Shown piece by piece: positions 15,378 through 23,754 of a DNA stretch of 58,387 bases; the stretch's first letter is position 1, and each line of letters begins with the position of its first letter. The position numbers and the translations under genes are program-made. Source of the stretch: JAZDPK01 sp043797615 (GTDB lineage: Bacteria; Patescibacteriota; Patescibacteriia; UBA11705; JABHMO01); the NCBI GenBank assembly GCA_043797615.1, contig JAZDPK010000039.1, forward strand, positions 1 to 58,387, in the 5' to 3' direction. The notes below the pieces were generated by a model, which searched no databases, had not been told where the DNA came from, and saw only the letters and a list, made by a program, of their open reading frames with translations.

Positions 15378-15749
15378 TTATTGGAAATAATGCCGCAGAA
15401 TTAGCTCGAACGCTTCTTTTTCGCTTTGCAGGATGATGATAATCGGCTTATCCAAGTTGCACGGTTTTTCAATCCTTTGCCCGAGATATTGAATCGCGCT
15501 TTCGATTTTTTCTTTGTCCATCGGTCCGACGCTGAAATGCCTTTTCAAGAGTGACGGATCAAATATGATTTTCATGAAGAACCTGTTCGCGCCTTCTTCG
15601 AACAGCGCCCACGCCGAGTAGAAGCCGTCTTGTTGAATAAGACCGTCGATGTGCGGCGGAATGTCATAGGAAACCGATCCGTCCTTTTCAACATCGAATA
15701 CGCTTGAAAATTGTTCCAGCCGCGTGTTCCATTGATGCAATATTCTCAT
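15378..15749 (-). CDS. Small paralogous protein A
   Basis: A 123-residue soluble protein, not recognised. It is clearly paralogous to the next gene (15836-16210): shared MRI-L-QWN-R---F--VFD, DGS(V/I)SY-(I/M)P--ID, DG-Y-AWAL and L-SEK-(A)-(F/L)E-(I/V)L motifs. Start supported by CAAGGAGGT 6-7 bases before the ATG. It is the distal gene of a two-gene minus-strand unit. The aromatic-rich conserved core suggests a compact alpha/beta domain; no catalytic motif is evident. Confidence 0.65.
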   Translation of the reverse strand: MRILHQWNTRLEQFSSVFDVEKDGSVSYDIPPHIDGLIQQDGFYSAWALFEEGANRFFMKIIFDPSLLKRHFSVGPMDKEKIESAIQYLGQRIEKPCNLDKPIIIILQSEKEAFELILRHYFQ

Positions 15750-15757
15750 TTTTACCT

Positions 15758-15810
15758 CCTTGTCCCGAAGTAATTCGAGCTCATGCGAGAATTTACTTCG
15801 GGGCTTTTAA
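15758..15810. other. Hairpin between paralogous genes
   Basis: CCCGAAGTAA and TTACTTCGGG arms around an inner TTCGAGCTC...GCGAGAA region. On the minus strand it sits in the leader of the gene ending at 15378, directly before its ribosome site, so it may modulate read-through or translation of the second paralog. The T-run lies on the plus strand only. Confidence 0.5.
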
Positions 15811-15835
15811 AAAATTGCGATTGTAGATAGACGGT

Positions 15836-16210
15836 TTATTTTTGAAAAAATTCCTTCAATACGAATTCCAAAACCGCCTTTTCGCTTTTTAGAGTTTTGA
15901 TAATAGCCTGGGAAACGCGAGGCCTTGCGATCAGCTGGTCAAGCGAACGAATTTTATCGTTGACGAATTCTTTTGTTGCCGGGATTATGATAATTTCTTT
16001 TTTCTCCATTGCCGGAATAACTCTTATCTTTAAAAAGAATTTATTTATTTCGTCTCCAATCAGCGCCCAGGCCAAATAGAGTCCGTCTTCCTTCGCAAAA
16101 GCGTCAATGCCGGCCGGCATTCCATAAGATATTGATCCGTCCGTCAGATAATCGTCGAAAACGTTGGGAAATTGTCCAATCCGCGAATTCCATTGCGCCA
16201 AGATTCTCAT
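15836..16210 (-). CDS. Small paralogous protein B
   Basis: A 124-residue paralog of the protein encoded at 15378-15749, function unknown. I chose the ATG at 16210 because AAGGAGG lies 7 bases ahead of it and the protein then aligns with its paralog from residue 1; an upstream in-frame start at 16231 is inferior. Promoter TTGACA-17-TAAGAT at 16286-16258 and a CGTTGACAA leader element at 16240-16232 precede it. The tandem duplication with independent divergence suggests a family under selection. Confidence 0.65.
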   Translation of the reverse strand: MRILAQWNSRIGQFPNVFDDYLTDGSISYGMPAGIDAFAKEDGLYLAWALIGDEINKFFLKIRVIPAMEKKEIIIIPATKEFVNDKIRSLDQLIARPRVSQAIIKTLKSEKAVLEFVLKEFFQK

Positions 16211-16257
16211 TTTTATCCTCCTTATGTTCAATTGTCAACGAACTTAACGAATGCTTT

Positions 16258-16286
16258 ATCTTAATGAAAAAATAGAATACTGTCAA
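16258..16286 (-). promoter_or_regulatory. Sigma-70 promoter for the paralog pair
   Basis: On the minus strand TTGACA (16286-16281), 17-bp spacer, TAAGAT (16263-16258). Confidence 0.75.
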
Positions 16287-16398
16287 TAGACAAGAAAACG
16301 CGAAACAACGCTAAACTAAACGCCAAACTAAGCAAAACCTTTTAGACTGAATTTTTACATTCGTATATTCGTGGCATTCGGATTAAAGTTTATTCGTA

Positions 16399-17001
16399 TT
16401 ATAATAACGGTTGACGGCTTTTTAGAGCATTAGTTAAAGTAATCTCATCCGCGTATTCGATGTCCCCGCCCATGGGCAGACCGCGGCCGAGTAGCGTGAT
16501 TTTGATGTTGTACGGCACAAGAAGTTTTTTCAAATACAGCGTCGTGCCTTCGCCCTGCATGTCCGGATTAAGCGCGAGAATTATTTCTTTGACCTTGCCG
16601 GTTTTAATCCGTTCAATCAATTTTTGAATATTCAATCCGCCAGCCGACACGCCTTCGAGCGGATCGATTTTGCCGCCGAGCACATGGTAAAGCCCGCGGT
16701 ATTCGTTCGTATTTTCAAGGCCGTGCAAATCTTGCACTTCTTCAACCACGCAAATGATCGATTCGTCTCTTCTCGAATCGGCGCAGATCCAGCACTTTCC
16801 GCGGCTTTCGGAAAGATTGAAGCATTCGGAGCAGAAAAAGTTTTCACTTTCCACGCCGGCCAGCGATTTTACAAAGTCGATTATTTCCGCTTTCGGCCGC
16901 TTCAATAAAAAAAACACGAACCGTTCGGCGGTCTTGCGGCCGATGCCGGGCAGGGTGGAAAAGGAGCAAATCAGGCGCTCTATTTTATCCGGATATTTCA
17001 T
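16399..17001 (-). CDS. recR: Recombination mediator protein RecR
   Basis: RecR works with RecO (and RecF) to load RecA on SSB-coated single-stranded DNA. The 200-residue protein has the N-terminal helix-hairpin-helix (FSTLPGIGRKTAERF), a Cys4 zinc finger (FFCSECFNLSESRGKCWIC) and the Toprim domain (CVVEEVQDLHGLE, LALNPDMQGEGTTLYL). The Toprim segment reads DMQGEGTT rather than the common TVEGEATA, a mild deviation. dnaB lies about 170 bp upstream on the same strand, past a GTTGAT-theme spacer. Confidence 0.95.
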   Translation of the reverse strand: MKYPDKIERLICSFSTLPGIGRKTAERFVFFLLKRPKAEIIDFVKSLAGVESENFFCSECFNLSESRGKCWICADSRRDESIICVVEEVQDLHGLENTNEYRGLYHVLGGKIDPLEGVSAGGLNIQKLIERIKTGKVKEIILALNPDMQGEGTTLYLKKLLVPYNIKITLLGRGLPMGGDIEYADEITLTNALKSRQPLL

Positions 17002-17169
17002 GAAAAAGTTTATTGAAGTTAATTTATCGTTGATTGATAGTTGATGCTCGAGATAATAGTTTAATAGTTGATTGGTTGACAGTGTTGATTAATTTGATTG
17101 GTAAAACAATAAAACTAAAATAATTCGTGCTGATTTGTGAGTATTCGTTCTTGTTCGCGAAACATTTTT

Positions 17170-18561
17170 TTATTCATTGAATTCGCTGTTGTTATTTTTA
17201 CTGAAGCTTTTGTCCAGATTCCGGAAACTGGCTTTTGACTCCTCGAAAAAGAGCTTGATCACGCCGGTCGGGCCGTTGCGGTGCTTGGCAATGTGGATTT
17301 CCGCCAGATGCCGCTCCTGCGCGGACAATTCTTCAATATGATAATTGCGGTCGGCCGCTTTGCGGTAAATGAAAAGCACCACGTCCGCGTCTTGTTCAAT
17401 TGAACCTGATTCGCGGAGGTGCGACAGCTTCGGAATGGCCGGCCTGTTCATTTCCACGGCGCGGGAGAGCTGGGACAGACCAAGAACCGGCACGTTCAGC
17501 TCGCGGGCGATGCCTTTCAAGGCGCGGGTGATTTCCGCCACGGCCTGCACGCGGTTTTCCGCGTTGGCGCGCGCCTCCATCAGCTGCAGATAATCAATGA
17601 CAATGAGGCCGAGATTGTGCTCGGCTTTCAAGCGCCGGGCTTTGGTTCTGATTTCCATGACGTTCAGAGATGCGGAATCGTCGATGAAAATCGGCGCTTC
17701 GGACAGGACGCCCATGGCGTGGCCGATGCGCGAAAAGTCGTCGTTTTCCTCGCTGTCTGACAATTTTCCGCTCCTCATTCGCCACAGATCCACGTTTGCT
17801 TCCGAGCAGAGCAGGCGGTCGACCAGCTGCTCTTTGGACATTTCCAAGCTGAAAATGGCCACGGGCACGCGGCTCTTGATCGCGATGCTCCGCAGCATGT
17901 CGAGCGCGAGCGAGGTTTTGCCGACCGACGGCCGCGCCGCCAGAATGATGAGATCGGATTTCTGCAGTCCGGCCAGCAGGTTGTCCAGATCGCTGAAGCC
18001 GGTCGGAATGCCGCGGAATTTGCCGCCGGCCTTGTGCAATTCGTCGATGCGGTCGAAGGTTTCGCCGAGAATGCTGCTGATCGGCACGAACGACTGCTTT
18101 AAAAATCTTTGCGACACGGCAAAGAGCTTTTGCTCGGACATGTCGAGCAGATCGTCGATCTCTTCGTCCTCTCTGGCCGTCAGCGCGCCGATTTCGAGCG
18201 CCGCGTTCTGCAGGCGGCGCAAGGTGGCTTTTTTCTTGATGATGTTGGCGTACTGGAGGATGTGGCCGGATGTCGGCACGGTGTTGCCGAGGTTGACAAG
18301 ATAGCCGCGGCCGCCGATTTTTTCCAATTGCCCGCGTTCTTCGAGCAGGTTTGACACCGTTAAAATATCAATCGGTTCCTGCTTGGCGTAGAGGTGTTGC
18401 ATCGCTTCGAAAATCAAGCGGTGGGCGTCCTTGTAAAAATCCTCCGGCTCGGTCAGATCGGCGATCTTGTCCAAGGCGCCGCGGTCGATCAAAAGCGCGC
18501 CGAGCAATGATTGTTCGGCTTCCAGGTTCTGCGGCGGAAGCTTTGACAAATCCTCGTTCAT
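17170..18561 (-). CDS. dnaB: Replicative DNA helicase DnaB
   Basis: The hexameric 5'-3' helicase that drives the replication fork. N-terminal DnaB domain (PPQNLEAEQSLLGALLID), linker helix and a RecA-like C-terminal domain with Walker A ARPSVGKTSLA, Walker B LIVIDYLQLM and the LSQLSRAVE motif, plus the arginine-finger region. The 463-residue length is normal and there is no intein. The last codons (NNNSEFNE) run into a CGAATTC-theme spacer. Confidence 0.96.
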   Translation of the reverse strand: MNEDLSKLPPQNLEAEQSLLGALLIDRGALDKIADLTEPEDFYKDAHRLIFEAMQHLYAKQEPIDILTVSNLLEERGQLEKIGGRGYLVNLGNTVPTSGHILQYANIIKKKATLRRLQNAALEIGALTAREDEEIDDLLDMSEQKLFAVSQRFLKQSFVPISSILGETFDRIDELHKAGGKFRGIPTGFSDLDNLLAGLQKSDLIILAARPSVGKTSLALDMLRSIAIKSRVPVAIFSLEMSKEQLVDRLLCSEANVDLWRMRSGKLSDSEENDDFSRIGHAMGVLSEAPIFIDDSASLNVMEIRTKARRLKAEHNLGLIVIDYLQLMEARANAENRVQAVAEITRALKGIARELNVPVLGLSQLSRAVEMNRPAIPKLSHLRESGSIEQDADVVLFIYRKAADRNYHIEELSAQERHLAEIHIAKHRNGPTGVIKLFFEESKASFRNLDKSFSKNNNSEFNE

Positions 18562-18776
18562 AGTTGAATAATGAAGCGTTGGGCGACGGTTATAATCTTA
18601 ATCGTTTTAAAAAAAATGCACAAGTTGATAATGTCTGAATAAAAAGGGGATAAGAAGGCGATAGAAGGCAAAGAGGGCGAATTTGCGCGAATTGTTCGTT
18701 ACGGGTATTGATTGCATCAATACCGAAAACAAATAATCAAAATTATTTCGCGCGAGTTCGCGTAATTAGCGAAATA

Positions 18777-19649
18777 TTATTTTTTTGCAATTTTAACCAA
18801 GTTAGTTAACAACATCGCAATCGTCATCGGCCCCACGCCGCCCGGAACAGGAGTAATAAATTTAACCGTTGACAAAACGTCCTTAAAATCAACGTCTCCG
18901 ACTATTTTAGATTTTGAATTTTTTATTTTAGATTTATTTTGTGCTTTGTGCCTTGCGCTTTGAATTTTGTTTATGCCCGCATCAACGACAATGACGCCTT
19001 CTTTGATCATGTTTTTCTTGATGAATTTCGGCTTGCCGATCGCGGTGATCAAGACGTCCGCTTCTTTAACCGCGTCTTTCCATTTATCATTTAAATCCAA
19101 AATTTTCAAATCATTGTCTTTGCCCCAGACGCATTTGAACGGGCCGCCGATGATTTTATTGTTGCAAAGCACGACGATTTTTTTATTTTTAATAATTTCT
19201 TTGGTTGAATTTTCCAGTTCAATAATCGCCAAGGGCAATGGTGGAATGATTTTGTAAACGCATTTTTTCATGTTTTGCCGGTTGATCGGATGAAAGCCGT
19301 CGATGTCTTTTTTATAATCGATCGCGTTGATGATTTTGTCCGTATTAAATTTTTTCGCCAGCGGCAATTGCACTAGAATGCCGTTGACTTCATCGTCTTT
19401 ATTTAAAAAATCAATGCATTCGAGAATTTGTTTTTCGTCGCAGTCGTTGGAAAATTTATAAGCATGAAAAAATATTCCGCATTTTTCGCAAGCGGCTTTT
19501 TTCAGCTTAACGTAAAGTTGCGACCGTTCGTCGTCGCCGATCAGAACCGCGGCTAAGCCGGGCTGTCGGGGCATTAAGTCTACTTGTTTTTTGATTTTGG
19601 TGATGATTTTTTGGGAAAGGAATTGGCCGTCGATTAGTTTGTTTATCAT
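18777..19649 (-). CDS. folD: FolD-like methylene-THF dehydrogenase/cyclohydrolase, atypical
   Basis: FolD interconverts methylene-, methenyl- and formyl-tetrahydrofolate. Recognised by SQLYVKLKKAACEKCGI (catalytic Lys), VNGILVQLPL, KDIDGFHP and PVPGGVGPMT. Two usual motifs are altered: PCTPxG reads PPLPLA, and the NADP-site GxSxxVGxP reads CNNKIIGGP, so cofactor use may have changed. Between GINK and VGDVDF about 22 residues (IQSARHKAQNKSKIK...) are encoded by an AAAATTCAAAGC theme repeat inserted in frame at about 18905-18970. The gene is AT-richer than its neighbours. glyA, another folate gene, lies nearby. Confidence 0.85.
   Translation of the reverse strand: MINKLIDGQFLSQKIITKIKKQVDLMPRQPGLAAVLIGDDERSQLYVKLKKAACEKCGIFFHAYKFSNDCDEKQILECIDFLNKDDEVNGILVQLPLAKKFNTDKIINAIDYKKDIDGFHPINRQNMKKCVYKIIPPLPLAIIELENSTKEIIKNKKIVVLCNNKIIGGPFKCVWGKDNDLKILDLNDKWKDAVKEADVLITAIGKPKFIKKNMIKEGVIVVDAGINKIQSARHKAQNKSKIKNSKSKIVGDVDFKDVLSTVKFITPVPGGVGPMTIAMLLTNLVKIAKK
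18905..18970. repeat. Theme repeat inserted in folD
   Basis: AAAATTCAAAGCGCAAGG-type units (minus-strand sense) identical in style to intergenic spacers, translated in frame without a stop. Confidence 0.65.
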
Positions 19650-19793
19650 AAAAAAATATATTCACGAATAAGAACGAATTAAAGCGAATTGGCACGAATT
19701 TATATGGATTATTTCCACCTGACTTCAGTCAGAAAAATGAACATGTAAAATCATTGTAATTAAGCTGATTTTTATGTTAAAAAAGTGCGATGT

Positions 19794-19822
19794 TTGACAA
19801 GATTAATAAAATTATGTATACT
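19794..19822 (+). promoter_or_regulatory. Sigma-70 promoter
   Basis: TTGACA (19794-19799), 17-bp spacer, TATACT (19817-19822). A TTGTTAACAA palindrome follows in the leader at about 19835. Confidence 0.85.
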
Positions 19823-19875
19823 GCAAAGTCGCGTTTGTTAACAACCATTTATAATATACCAAAGGAGGAGTAAAG

Positions 19876-20247
19876 ATGAAAATCGCGAAGATGAGAAGTA
19901 TCGACGGATTGGAAATCGCAACGGAAGTCAGGGGTGTTGTTCAGGAATCAATGATGATTGTTCAAGAAGAAGTCGATGAACATGATAATCCGCATTCTAA
20001 GGTGTTATTGAAAGTAAATGATAAGAATTATTCTTTTAGTGCAGCCTATCTGCCTCGCATCGATGTTGGCGAAGAAGTTGTTCTTCATTTCGGAAAAAAC
20101 TCGGAATTGATGGGTTTTCAAGTAACTAAAGGAGATGTTTCAATCTTCAGAATGAAGATTGTGTTTTACCGAATGGCTGCCGGATATCACAGTTTCAGTG
20201 AGCAACCGCGCATTGAGGATTATTCTTATGACTTTGACGACGAATAG
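19876..20247 (+). CDS. Small acidic protein of unknown function
   Basis: A 123-residue soluble acidic protein with a beta-rich look (ATEVRGVVQESMMIVQEE, KVLLKVNDKNYSF, VGEEVVLHFGKN) and an acidic end (EDYSYDFDDE). Not recognised. Complete solitary unit: consensus promoter at 19794, AAAGGAGG ribosome site, hairpin terminator at 20261. Its neighbours are minus-strand housekeeping genes (folD, glyA), so it looks like an independent insertion between them. Confidence 0.65.
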   Translation: MKIAKMRSIDGLEIATEVRGVVQESMMIVQEEVDEHDNPHSKVLLKVNDKNYSFSAAYLPRIDVGEEVVLHFGKNSELMGFQVTKGDVSIFRMKIVFYRMAAGYHSFSEQPRIEDYSYDFDDE

Positions 20248-20260
20248 TTGAAAAGTTTCA

Positions 20261-20298
20261 CATCAGGTTCAGCTTCTTGGGCCTGATGTTTTATTTTT
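20261..20298 (+). terminator. Rho-independent terminator
   Basis: CATCAGG/CCTGATG stem, 14-base loop, then TTTTATTTTT. Confidence 0.85.
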
Positions 20299-20299
20299 G

Positions 20300-20340
20300 A
20301 GCGGGCTAAAGCCCTGTTCGCTCCGGTTAAAACCGGGCAT
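20300..20340. repeat. Twin small palindromes
   Basis: GGGCTAAAGCCC and CCGGTTAAAACCGG, eight to ten bases apart, between the small gene at 19876 and the 3' end of glyA. Confidence 0.6.
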
Positions 20341-20367
20341 AAGGGAAGGGGAGAATGTATTTAAGCC

Positions 20368-21606
20368 CTAATAATTCAGAGGAAATTTTTTTGCCAATGA
20401 TAACGCTTTGGATTTTATTTTTTTAAGTATTTTTTGATCAGTCGGATTATCCAATGTTTTCGCAATTAAATCAGCGACCAGTTCAAAATCTTTTTCCTTA
20501 AACCCGCGCGTGGTCATTGCCGGAGTGCCGATGCGGATGCCCGAAGGATCCATCGGTTTTCGCGGATCGTCCGGAATCATGTTCTTGTTGCACGTGATAT
20601 TTACTTTATCCAAAAGCTCTTGCGCCTGTTTGCCGGAGATTTTTTTATTCGTTAAATCAATGAGCAATAAATGATTGTCCGTGGTGTTGAAACAAATTTT
20701 AAAATCATGCTGTTTTAAACGCACTTCCAGCGCTTTGGCGTTCAATAAAATTTGATGCGCGTATTTTTTGAACGAAGGCTGAAGCGCTTCCTTGAAAGCG
20801 ACTGCTTTGGCGCCGATATTGTTCTCGTGCGGCCCGCCCTGCAAACCCGGGAATACTGCGCGGTCGATTTTTTCGGCGAATTTTTGTTTGCACATGATCA
20901 TGCCGCCTCTTGGTCCTCTTAATGTTTTATGCGTTGTCGTTGTAACAACATCGAATATCGGCACTGGATTTTTCATTTCTCCGGCGCAAATCAAACCGGC
21001 GATGTGGGCGATATCAGCCATTGTAATTGCTCCGACCGCGTCGGCGATCGCTTTTATTTTTTTGTAATCGATTTCGCGCGAATAGGCCGAGTAGCCGGCC
21101 AGAATCATTTTCGGTTTATGCTTTTTCGCCATTGCCATCAAATCATCGTAATCAATAAGACCGGTTTCCTTGCCTGTCTTGTATCTGATGAAATTGAAAA
21201 TCTTCGCCATGGCCGTGACCGGATGGCCGTGGGTTAAATGCCCGCCATGCGACAAATCCATGCCGAGAATCGTGTCGCCTGGATTTAAAAGCGCGAAATA
21301 AACCGCGATGTTAGCCGGCGCGCCGGAAAGCGGCTGAACGTTCACGTGCTCGGCTCTGAAAAGTTTTTCCGCCCGCTCGATCGCCAGCTTTTCAACCGTA
21401 TCGATATGCTCGTTGCCGCCGTAATATCTTTTATTCGGATAGCCTTCGGCGTATTTGTTCGTCAGAACGCTGCCGAGCGCCTCGAGCACGGCCGGCGAAC
21501 AGAAATTTTCCGACGGAATGAGTTCGATCGTGTTTTGCTGGCGCTGCAGTTCGGATTTTATCGCGCTGAAAATTTTCGGGTCGGATTTTTTTAGATTTTG
21601 ATTCAT
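20368..21606 (-). CDS. glyA: Serine hydroxymethyltransferase
   Basis: A PLP enzyme interconverting serine and glycine with transfer of a one-carbon unit to tetrahydrofolate. Typical N-terminus (IELIPSENFCSPAVLEALGSVLTNKYAEGYPNKR spread over residues 23-56), HGGHLTHG, and the PLP lysine in TTTTHKTLRGPRGG. Length 412 is normal. Together with folD it gives a minimal one-carbon cycle in this window. Confidence 0.96.
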   Translation of the reverse strand: MNQNLKKSDPKIFSAIKSELQRQQNTIELIPSENFCSPAVLEALGSVLTNKYAEGYPNKRYYGGNEHIDTVEKLAIERAEKLFRAEHVNVQPLSGAPANIAVYFALLNPGDTILGMDLSHGGHLTHGHPVTAMAKIFNFIRYKTGKETGLIDYDDLMAMAKKHKPKMILAGYSAYSREIDYKKIKAIADAVGAITMADIAHIAGLICAGEMKNPVPIFDVVTTTTHKTLRGPRGGMIMCKQKFAEKIDRAVFPGLQGGPHENNIGAKAVAFKEALQPSFKKYAHQILLNAKALEVRLKQHDFKICFNTTDNHLLLIDLTNKKISGKQAQELLDKVNITCNKNMIPDDPRKPMDPSGIRIGTPAMTTRGFKEKDFELVADLIAKTLDNPTDQKILKKIKSKALSLAKKFPLNY

Positions 21607-21630
21607 ATTATTTTTTTAGTAATTAATAAA

Positions 21631-21697
21631 ATTTCCACCCGACTTTAGTCGGAAAACATTATCTCGAGTGAATAATTCGCCGACTGAAGTCGGGTAG
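21631..21697. repeat. Inverted pair of CCGACT palindromes
   Basis: ACCCGACTTTAGTCGG at about 21636-21651 and CCGACTGAAGTCGGGT at about 21680-21695 face each other, flanking CATTATCTCGAGTGAATAAT. They fill the glyA/FecR-gene spacer. Confidence 0.7.
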
Positions 21698-21708
21698 AAA
21701 AAAACTTT

Positions 21709-23610
21709 TTATTTTAATTCAATTGAGACTTCATTGCTGCAAACGCCGACCGTCGTCCCTGTGTTTTGGCAAGCGCGGAAGTAATATATTGTTCCTTTAT
21801 CCAAGCCGTTCCATTGATCCGATGTTGCCGCGGAAGAAGTGATCAAGTGATGATTTTTGCCCGGAAAAATAACATTCGAATGTTCATCCATTACGACTTT
21901 GAATCCTTTGCTAACGTCGAGTTTTGACACCGTCCAGTTCAATCCGATTGAATCGCCGTCTGCCGAGCCGCGCAAAGTGATCGGCGACGTTGCTTCTTTG
22001 GCTGTTCCCGACACATTGTTGCTGTACGATGAGCAGGCGCCGTCGGTTAAAAGGCAGACGCGGAAAAAATATTTTCCCGGCGCCAATTTCTGCCAGACGT
22101 CGCTCGCGGCGGTCGAGCCGACCGTATGATACGAATTGCCGGGGTAAACCGGATTTTCCGATTGGGAAATTATGGTCTTGAATCCTTCCGGCGCTTTCAC
22201 GCCGTCGGCAAGCGTCCATGCCAATTTGACGTTGTTCGCTTCGGACGATGCGGACGCGATGATATCGCTGCCGCTGTCGGCCGCCGCCTGGCCGATGGTC
22301 GCTTCGAAATCGTTGCTGTAGGCCGCGCATTTTCCGTCTTCTGTGAAAGCGCAGACGCGGAAAAAATAATGCCCGTTATTCAAATTATTCCACCCGTCCT
22401 GCAAAACGGTTTTATCCGCGGAATGGTTTTCATCGCCAGGATAAACGGCGTTGAGGGAAGATGATTTTAAAATTTGAAAATTTTTGAAATCGCCTAGATC
22501 GGCCGCTTTCCAAGTCAACGCGACGTTGTTTTTGTTGGTGATCGCGCCGGAAAGCAGGATTTTTTGCTTTTGCGTGTTTGCCGAAACGTTGATTATTTTT
22601 TTATTGAATTTGCCGCCTTTTTTCACAGTGACTTCGATTTTGTTGTCGCCGGGCGAAAGCGGCACTTCGGTTTCGAAATTGCCGTTTTTGTTTTCCAGCT
22701 TCCTGCCGGAAACGTAAATATCCGCGGCCGCGTCGGTCGCGCCTTTGATTTTCAATTTGTCGGCATTGACCGCTTTTAGCGACGCTCCTGCCTGCGCAGG
22801 CAGGTCCGGTTCGGAAATTTCCAGCTTGATCATGTCGCCGAACATGCCGAGCGACCGCTTTTCGTCGCGGTCTTTGCCGATATTCCAGGCGAACCAATCT
22901 TCATTGATCAGATCGGCGGCTTGAACCGTTTCCGTTGTTATCATTTTATCCGCCGATTGGGCGGAATTGATCGTTGCTCTGGCGCCGGATTCGATTGTGC
23001 GCATGTTCACAATGTTGTCGTTGCTGTAGATTTTAATTTTGACGCTGCTGTCGACAACGGTCAAATACGTCAATTGCGAGCTGGCAAGGACGTTGAACGC
23101 CGTGCCAAGCGCGGTCAGTTCCGTGTCGCCGTTTTTGACGCGGTAAATCGCGGTCGACTGGTCGTTGACGCGGTGATAGGCATTGCCCGAGATTTGCTTG
23201 ATTACGATGTCGGAAGCGCTCATTTCATCGAATTTGATTTCGGCGTTTTCCGCCAGCCGGATTTCGCTTCTGTCCGGCAGAACGGCGATCGCCTTCGCGC
23301 CCGGCCCGGTGCGCAGCGAATCGCCGGCCTTGATCTGGTAATTTTCCGCCGTATCCTGCCAGGGCTGGCTTGGCGATTTTAATTGCGCCAATCCGGAAAC
23401 GAACGTGATCTGCCCTGCTTGGATCGGAGCGCCGGCCTGATCGGTGAATTTTTGCCGCCCCAAATTCAAATTAACGGTTCGGTGGATCGACCAATAAAAA
23501 AAGCCGACAATGCCGGCGATAATGATGATTAGGATGCAAAAGCCGCGGGTTTTGCGGAAGGGCTTGCGGTAGCAGCCGCGGTATCGCGGGTTGTAGCGGG
23601 AATAGGGCAT
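21709..23610 (-). CDS. FecR-domain surface protein with three Cys-paired Fn3-like repeats
   Basis: A 633-residue anchored extracellular protein. Basic cytoplasmic N-terminus, one transmembrane helix (about 24-45), a FecR-like domain (about 75-215: GDSLRTGPGAKAIAVLPDRSEIRLAENAEI, split motif), a beta linker domain, then three ~95-residue fibronectin-like units. Each unit has a (V/I)(Y/F)PG-x-x-x-H turn and a paired-cysteine strand (YFFRVCAFTEDGKC, YFFRVCLLTDGAC, YYFRACQNTGTTVGVC). A perfect CCTGCCTGCGCAGGCAGG palindrome at 22787-22804 encodes part of DLPAQAG in the linker. Likely cell-surface or adhesion role; no FecI-type sigma factor is adjacent. Confidence 0.8.
   Translation of the reverse strand: MPYSRYNPRYRGCYRKPFRKTRGFCILIIIIAGIVGFFYWSIHRTVNLNLGRQKFTDQAGAPIQAGQITFVSGLAQLKSPSQPWQDTAENYQIKAGDSLRTGPGAKAIAVLPDRSEIRLAENAEIKFDEMSASDIVIKQISGNAYHRVNDQSTAIYRVKNGDTELTALGTAFNVLASSQLTYLTVVDSSVKIKIYSNDNIVNMRTIESGARATINSAQSADKMITTETVQAADLINEDWFAWNIGKDRDEKRSLGMFGDMIKLEISEPDLPAQAGASLKAVNADKLKIKGATDAAADIYVSGRKLENKNGNFETEVPLSPGDNKIEVTVKKGGKFNKKIINVSANTQKQKILLSGAITNKNNVALTWKAADLGDFKNFQILKSSSLNAVYPGDENHSADKTVLQDGWNNLNNGHYFFRVCAFTEDGKCAAYSNDFEATIGQAAADSGSDIIASASSEANNVKLAWTLADGVKAPEGFKTIISQSENPVYPGNSYHTVGSTAASDVWQKLAPGKYFFRVCLLTDGACSSYSNNVSGTAKEATSPITLRGSADGDSIGLNWTVSKLDVSKGFKVVMDEHSNVIFPGKNHHLITSSAATSDQWNGLDKGTIYYFRACQNTGTTVGVCSNEVSIELK
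22787..22804. repeat. CCTGCCTGC palindrome in the FecR-domain gene
   Basis: A perfect 18-bp self-complementary sequence, in frame. Same family as the 20-mer at 55961-55980. Confidence 0.75.
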
Positions 23611-23754
23611 GGGAGAAAGTTGATAAAAGTTGATTGTAGTTGATGATAGTTGATCACTCGGTTATCTTGCGTCTAATGTGATTCGGATAATTCGGATATT
23701 GTTTATTATTCGGATTGTACTGCTTATCCGTATTTTACAATATTTTCGCGCCAT

